A DNA stretch of 64,000 nucleotides, taken from assembly GCA_958450325.1 (NCBI GenBank), contig OY288257.1, positions 6,653,873 to 6,717,872 of the forward strand, in the 5' to 3' direction. This stretch comes from Agrostemma githago. Taxonomy: Eukaryota > Streptophyta > Magnoliopsida > Caryophyllales > Caryophyllaceae. Within the stretch, counting starts at the first letter, position 1. Each line of letters begins with the position of its first letter. A program made the translations under genes and the position numbers. Below, piece by piece: positions 58,601 to 64,000 of the stretch. A model generated the notes under the pieces. That model had not been told where the DNA came from, searched no databases, and saw nothing but the letters and a program-made list of their open reading frames with translations.

Positions 58601-59714
58601 CATAATACACTCAGAAAGTCAGATGTGCTGTATAAAAGAGATAATCTATAATAGCATGACACAAACCTTTGCCCAGCCTTGTGCAACCACCATCTTTGAA
58701 ACATTTTGACTGGTAATGCCCCCAAGAAGCACAGTGGCGAATTCCCTCGATATCCCTGATTGTGTAGGTGGTGTAGCATGTGTAAGGAAAGTAACCTCCT
58801 GCAGCCATGTATATAATAGCATTTAAATTCAAAGTTTAAAAACGTTAATGTGACTAAGACATCAAACCACGTTTTCTTTCACTTAATAAAGTTAGAAACA
58901 AGTCGTAACAACGACCTTGTAATAGAAAAGGAAAAGGCTAAAATATACTGCACCTTTCCTATGCAGAGTTTCCTCAAAAACTCTCTGCTCTCCCAGGCGA
59001 AGGGCTCGTCAACTCCATCTCTACGGGCCTATGGAATATACAACACATGTATGCAGCAAATAAGCTTTGAACTGAGAAGCCATTTTATAACTTCACAGCA
59101 ATCATAGTAAATTACAAAACAAACTCCATTTCATTACATACTACTCCCGACTCCGTACAAGTTAATCAAGACTTATATATATGCACACTAGCATGTCTTG
59201 TGTAATACAGTTAAGACTCAGATTGGAACTCCTCAGATAGATAGTGTTCTTTTCGAGTGAAGTGTGCTTAACTGAAGTGGAGTGGGTTGAAGTGACTAGA
59301 GACAAAATGAACCTAATGGGTCTGGGCTGAAGTTAGAAGTGGACTTAACTTAACTGAAGTGAGCTAAAAAGAATACCGCCTTAGACTCAGATTTGTGAGC
59401 AGACAGGTTTTGTGGTCAGCATTTAAACGCGTCCCTAAAACCGTGAGTATTTCACCATCAAAGAAAACCTCCCCCGAGTTCTTGAGTAAAAAACAATTGA
59501 GTTCTGAGGACGGAGTCCATCACTACAAAGCATGAGAAGACTAGAGACGGAATTAAACACAAACCAGTCTAGGAGCGATGACAGATGCTAAGGTAACCAT
59601 CTTCTCAGGTGGGATGGCATCTCCCTTAGTCATGCCCATGATGACCAAGGTATCCCCTGAAGGAACAGCCTTTACTCTCCCCCTTAACCACCTTCCCTGT
59701 GGTGCAGCCGCCAT
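52654..59714 (-). CDS. TSN1: Tudor-SN (TSN) ribonuclease/staphylococcal-nuclease-like protein
   Basis: Sixteen coding exons on the minus strand: 59565-59714, 58954-59028, 58667-58798, 58432-58536, 58003-58209, 57678-57890, 57310-57417, 56789-56959, 56497-56694, 56050-56412, 55573-55803, 55312-55500, 54384-54464, 54086-54280, 53428-53808 and 52654-52842. Every exon is a multiple of three, giving 995 residues, close to the about 990 of Arabidopsis TSN1/TSN2. Four SN-like domains fill about residues 1-690 (starts include GRVKAVPSGDTLVI, GKVVEVVSGDCIIV and SAIVEYVLSGHRFKLV). A Tudor domain follows (about 790-850: FSPKKGDLVLAQFSADNSWN, YEVFYIDYGNQEVV), then a split terminal SN domain. Plant TSN binds RNA in the cytoplasm, at the ER and in stress granules and is needed for stress tolerance. 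TSN1 versus TSN2 cannot be told apart here. Confidence 0.95.
54610..55200. other. GC-richer insert-like stretch in a Tudor-SN intron
   Basis: The intron between the exons 54384-54464 and 55312-55500 is enlarged to 847 bp. Its middle is richer in G, C and short repeated words (GGATCATT repeated at 54961-54986, TGGTGGT) than other introns of this gene. A 61-codon minus-strand frame here has no family resemblance. An old insertion is likely, but no terminal repeats were found. Confidence 0.4.
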
Positions 59715-59757
59715 CACCAAATGTCACTCCGATCTGCTACGATATTCCACCCGGCCC

Positions 59758-60490
59758 CTACAAAAAAAATGCTTCATCAGATAACCAAATTTATATTCAG
59801 TAATCACGAAACTCGATCCAGTAATAAAAAAACATACAGACAATTTAAGCAATGAAATAACAGTTCGAAATATCCAAATATATACATGATCAGTTCGAGC
59901 AAATCACGAGACGGTCCATTAGACCACCACTACCGTGAAAATACAACTTCATTTATTATCGATAATCATGAGTGCAATTACATCTTGCACGGAAATAATT
60001 AATCATAGCACATTGTGATTCAACATGCATGAAATAACACGTCTAATTAATTAAGCTCGAGGATTAAGATCATAAATACAAACAATAATAACGATACAAA
60101 TCAATAAATGATCCAAAATTTAGCATAAAACACGACTCCATATCTCAAAATTCAATGTTACACAATTAAACGAACCAGATAATGATCCTAGAACAAACTA
60201 ATTCAACATGCATGAATAACATCTGTAATCACGAATCGCGTAAATCTGAATAAAGCATTACACCAACAATCAAACATCATATCATATCATATCATCATCA
60301 TCATCATCCATTTATGATGATACATCTCAGATCCGACGACTGTTACACTGAAACTCAAACAAAAACAACGAATTCAACACGAATATGATTGCACTAATGT
60401 AGAACGATCAGCACAAAATCATGAAATTAAAGTTACAATACAATATCGAATGAAATCGAAGAATATCAAATCGGAAAAGAAGAAACAAAC
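59758..60490 (-). other. Leader intron in the 5' UTR of the Tudor-SN gene
   Basis: On the minus strand a donor AATTAAG|GTTTGTTTC sits at 60491/60490 and an acceptor TTTTTTTGTAG|GGGCCGGG at 59758/59757, 43 bases before the ATG. The 5' UTR exon would run from 60491 to about 60620. First introns in leaders are common in highly expressed plant genes. The boundaries are predicted from sequence only. Confidence 0.6.
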
Positions 60491-60649
60491 CTTAATTGAT
60501 CGGAAAAAGATGTGGAACAAACAGCGTGGAAAAGTGAAGAGATATGAAGGAAAAGAGGAGAGATCTGGGACGAGAGATCGAGAATGGTGGTGGAAGAAGG
60601 ATAAAGCTTGGAATGAAACGCCACTGAGATTTTTATTGATTTAGTTTAA

Positions 60650-63600
60650 GTTATGAATGAAGGAAACTTCAAAAACAGGGAAGGGAAGAAATGAAGAATA
60701 GTACAAGTTGCAACAATAAGATGGGGTTGGTGAGGTCAGGTCTGGTCAGGTGGGGTTTTACCGTTTTAGTTTTACAACTTTTTTTTAGATGGAGCCGTGA
60801 AATCGTCTCCTTGTGAAATTAATGTTTTAGATTTTGTTTTACAAACAAATTAATGAAACGGGTTTATTGTAATTGTATTTACAATACGAATATACGATTA
60901 TTGTGGGACTGTCCTACGTGAAAAGATCGACTCTCTACTTTATTTACAGTTATCAAATTAAAAAACGGTTTTTCTAACCTAATTAATGAAGATTATACAA
61001 CATATTATCCTGAGATATTGAAAATGTTACTTATATTCCGCATTTGCCATACTTAAATACTCCGTAATAATTTGTACGAATATGCTTGATAATCATTCCT
61101 TAATGCTCCATCCGTTTCATTAATTTGTTTGTCTTTTATATTCATTATGGTGAGTATTTTAATCAAAAAAATAAACAAATAAATGAAACAAAGAGGATAT
61201 GTTACTCCATATTAATAGGTATCCAATGAATATATATTAGAAAAATCGATTAAATAAATACTAGATACTCCCTCCTCTTTCACATGGACTATAAATAAGT
61301 ATTTCTTCATTCCTTTGTGTTAGTAATTCCTCAATAATTGGGATTTGATTTGGAAATGAAGGCAATTGAATGTGAATAAATAGTAGGAGTGGTAAAGTAA
61401 TTGGGTGATGTGATAGTATTTGCTTGAAATGGTAGCCTGCTCATTGCCATATCTATCTGCTCAGGCTTTCTAGAGCTTCAAAACAACGGACCCAAATCCA
61501 ATGACGTGAATCTAGCACTCCCTTCATTCATTTCATTTTTTACTTTTCTTTTTTCGATATTATTTATAACTAAATAAAATATTCCGTATTCACTATTTTT
61601 GACAATCTATAAATGAGAATATAGTCAAGTGAGGGATGGTTTGATTCGTCTATATCAAGAATATCAATTTTTTTAGGAGTAATTTTTATTAATGTAAAAT
61701 AAGTAGTTCTTCTGAGAGATGATCTTTCACTAAATTTATTGAAAGACCAACTACAAATGATAATAATAGTGGTACCAAAAGTAATAATAATAAGTACGTT
61801 TAACATAAAAGAGTACACAAATATAAAATGTTACGATTGTTATAAAAACAAGTACGGAGTACAAAATCAGTTGTCATTTGATACGGAGTAATAAAATAGA
61901 TACAATCAGCATATAAGCAGTACTTAATAAAATGATGGAGAGACCGTCTCTCCAAGATTTTGGGATATAAAACGAAAAATATCGATAGTGCAAAACATGA
62001 CTCAACAAATACTCCGTATGTTAAAAGATATCGATAGTTGAATATACGGGTAGAATCGTAGAGTTGTTATTTGTTACGTACCGTACCAAGTACTCCGTAG
62101 TCCGTAATTAGTGTCAATTAACTTTCGTGAAATGCCAGGCTCCTCAATGCACCTGCGCCTGACGCCCTCAGTTATGGCGTCACTTCGCTCTACCACTGTC
62201 TGTACGTAGCTGTTGACTCACGAGTCGATGGCTCCCAACACAAAGTCCCCATTAAATATAGTCACTTAGTCGAACATTTTCTTATTTCTTTTTTGACATT
62301 TAAGTTCAACGTATCCATTTTCATTTTAGTCATTATTTTAATATTAAAGAAAATTTTAAATCTTACATATTTACATAAATGTCTTTATCTACCCTAAATT
62401 TAATATTAAACAAATACTTAACTTTTACTCATTTGTAGCTTTAATAATAAAAAATCGATTTCATAGAACTTGTGCATAAAGCAAAAGGGAAGGTTCGACT
62501 AGAACGGATGAGGTAACCAATTTTAAGAAATTACTATAACTACGCTCACAATCTCACGTAGAGTGAGGTCAACCAATCTTGGATGTTATTTTCACCCATT
62601 ACTTCATTACCGCTATTACGAGTATTTAGTACGGAGTATTACTCGTATTATTTATTTAGGATTATGGTTTAAAACTTTAAATGTATCGATCCGATAAAAA
62701 ATGGTCTCCCAAAATATATCAAACGCGGAAAATAGATACGTAAATAAGACGGACTTTGAATGTCCGCGTCTGAACTTGGGTTTGGACATGAGAGATCCAC
62801 AACTAGACCTATGTTTGGACGTGGATCTCTTACGCCCAGACCTAAGTCCACACATGGACATCCCAATGACAGTATATATAATATTATTATTTTTCAGTGA
62901 AATTGATCCTTTTTCAGAGTGAAATCAATATTTTTTTGGTATAAAATCGATAAAAATAAGTAAATTATCAACTTAAGTGTAATACTCCGTATTTTTCAAA
63001 TAGAGTTAAAATTTTAAACATTTATTTAAACAAATTTTAATACTTGAAAAATTATTTTCGTGAATAAAATTATTTTATTTTCGTTAAATTAAAAATTATT
63101 CCGTTATAAAACAAGAGAATTTATTTATCAAATTTTAAAATTTTTATCTTTTGTTAAATAAAGTTTATTAACTCGAAAATATATTTTTATAATGAATCGT
63201 CGTTTTGACATTTTATCGTCTCGTAAAAATTTAAAAATAATTTACCGAATTTTTTAAAATAATAATTATTTATAACTATTGTCTCATAAAACTATTCACC
63301 GTCTTACAAATTCATTTTTTTTAAAAATATATTTTACGGTTTCCATTATTTTAATTTTGTAATCTTATATTTCAAATTTTTAAGAAAGAAAGAAAAACAT
63401 TTGTACGAAAATCGGACCGAAACTCGGAAACTTGGGTCTCCTATTTTTATCACCCACGTACTACCCTACTTTACACTAACCTAACCTATCCTACCCTCCC
63501 TGCACCCTATACTCCCTCACTCATCCCTTCCCCTCACTCCACCTCCTCATTATCCCCGCTCCTCCATTTTTTTTATTACATCACCCTTCATGCTACCTCA

Positions 63601-64000
63601 TACACCGTCCTACGCCTCCATTTCCGGTCGCCGACTCCGGTCAGCCCCAGCAGCGAGCACCGACATTAGCCTCGACGTTATCCTTTGACGAGCAAACTTA
63701 GCCAAGTCAACCTCCATCATCTTCGTCCTCCCCTGTTCTGACTCGCAACTCCGGCCACCTTCATCACCGTCGACGAGTTGCGAACACCACCACTAACTGT
63801 TGTTGTTGCTGCTACTACTGCCCGGCCAACCACGGCGCAATCACCGACGAAGCTCCCCTGCTTTTTACTCTGCTCGGACGACGACACCGACTCCTTGTCC
63901 TCTGTTTTGCTCTGGTTCGTCGTCTCTGTGGTTGACTGTTCACGTTATTTTCGATGGTCATGTTGCTTATTAGAAACTGTCGAAGGTAGTCCAGTTACTC
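60650..64000. other. Terminal AT-rich spacer without a recognised gene
   Basis: Upstream of the Tudor-SN promoter the DNA is AT-rich with dispersed TACTCCGTA motifs, a possible short Stowaway-like MITE at about 61108-61210 (CTCCATCCGTTTCATTAATT ... AAATGAAACAAAGAGG) and a palindromic block at about 62750-62870. From about 63590 to the end the base composition turns GC-richer with many CCG and CGACG words, which could be the leader or first exon of a gene beyond the window. No start or frame is convincing. Confidence 0.45.
62750..62870. repeat. Imperfect palindrome
   Basis: AGAGATCCAC and GTGGATCTCT form a perfect 10-bp inverted repeat around a 21-base centre at about 62790-62830. Outer words GAATGTCCGCGTCTGAACTTGG and AGACCTAAGTCCACACATGGAC continue the symmetry imperfectly. 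Both strands therefore translate to similar short Asp/Leu-rich peptides, which is a sign of a palindrome and not of a gene. Confidence 0.65.

Noticed and set aside
62652..62922. Similar Asp/Leu-rich frames on both strands near 62.8 kb
   Set aside because: Both arise from an imperfect palindrome; no gene features.
63590..64000. Possible first exon of another gene at the right edge
   Set aside because: The stretch is GC-richer with CCG/CGACG words, but no start codon with a convincing long frame was found before the window ends.

Overview
The window is nuclear DNA of a flowering plant. The genes have many GT-AG introns, plant-specific families are present (chloroplast Mfd-type helicase, SYP2-type syntaxin, REM-type B3 proteins, STP hexose carrier, NIPA8-type transporter, Tudor-SN), and the spacers are AT-rich and full of plant transposons. 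Protein and intron style fit a eudicot. The frequent 9-mer TACTCCGTA suggested Caryophyllales to me, but that is a weak guess.

Layout. 90-6097 (+) is the 3' two thirds of an Mfd-like helicase gene whose 5' end lies outside the window. 8199-11265 (+) is a complete seven-exon vacuolar/prevacuolar Qa-SNARE gene. 12169-15948 is a dead, 5'-truncated LINE on the minus strand, split by a solo LTR. 16657-17547 (+) is an intronless DUF716 membrane protein with a strikingly C-rich first two thirds. 20119-21636 (+) is an intronless monosaccharide/H+ symporter. 21989-23204 and 25244-26641 (both -) are tandemly duplicated two-domain B3 genes with a hAT-type element between them. 28512-34965 is a degenerate Ty1/copia element carrying two more solo-LTR-like insertions. 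37367-39063 is a PIF/Harbinger-like element with a Mutator-like element nested inside. 40703-44544 (+) is a complete 13-exon NIPA8-type magnesium transporter gene. About 45280-48530 is a roughly 320-bp satellite array, itself invaded by nested elements. 49104-50569 (-) is a short IWS1-like gene. 51310-52130 holds a second tandem repeat plus an orphan monomer of the first. 52654-59714 (-) is a complete Tudor-SN gene with a leader intron extending to about 60490. The last 3.3 kb shows no gene I can support.

The genes are an ordinary set of unlinked housekeeping and regulatory functions: plastid DNA repair, vacuolar fusion, sugar and Mg uptake, transcription elongation and RNA metabolism. I see no operon-like or cluster logic apart from the B3 pair. 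The most informative content is the layered transposon history. Target-site duplications (13, 9, 9, 8, 5, 5, 5 and 3 bp) can be read directly for eight insertions, and several are nested. I did not find a convincing new biological system. The best leads are the overrepresented TACTCCGTA motif, the three related 1.5-1.6 kb TG...CA elements with no internal region, the nested long-TIR Mutator-like elements, and the one-sided C-rich coding tract.

Exon boundaries were read by eye from splice signals, reading-frame continuity and family knowledge. No alignment or database search was run.
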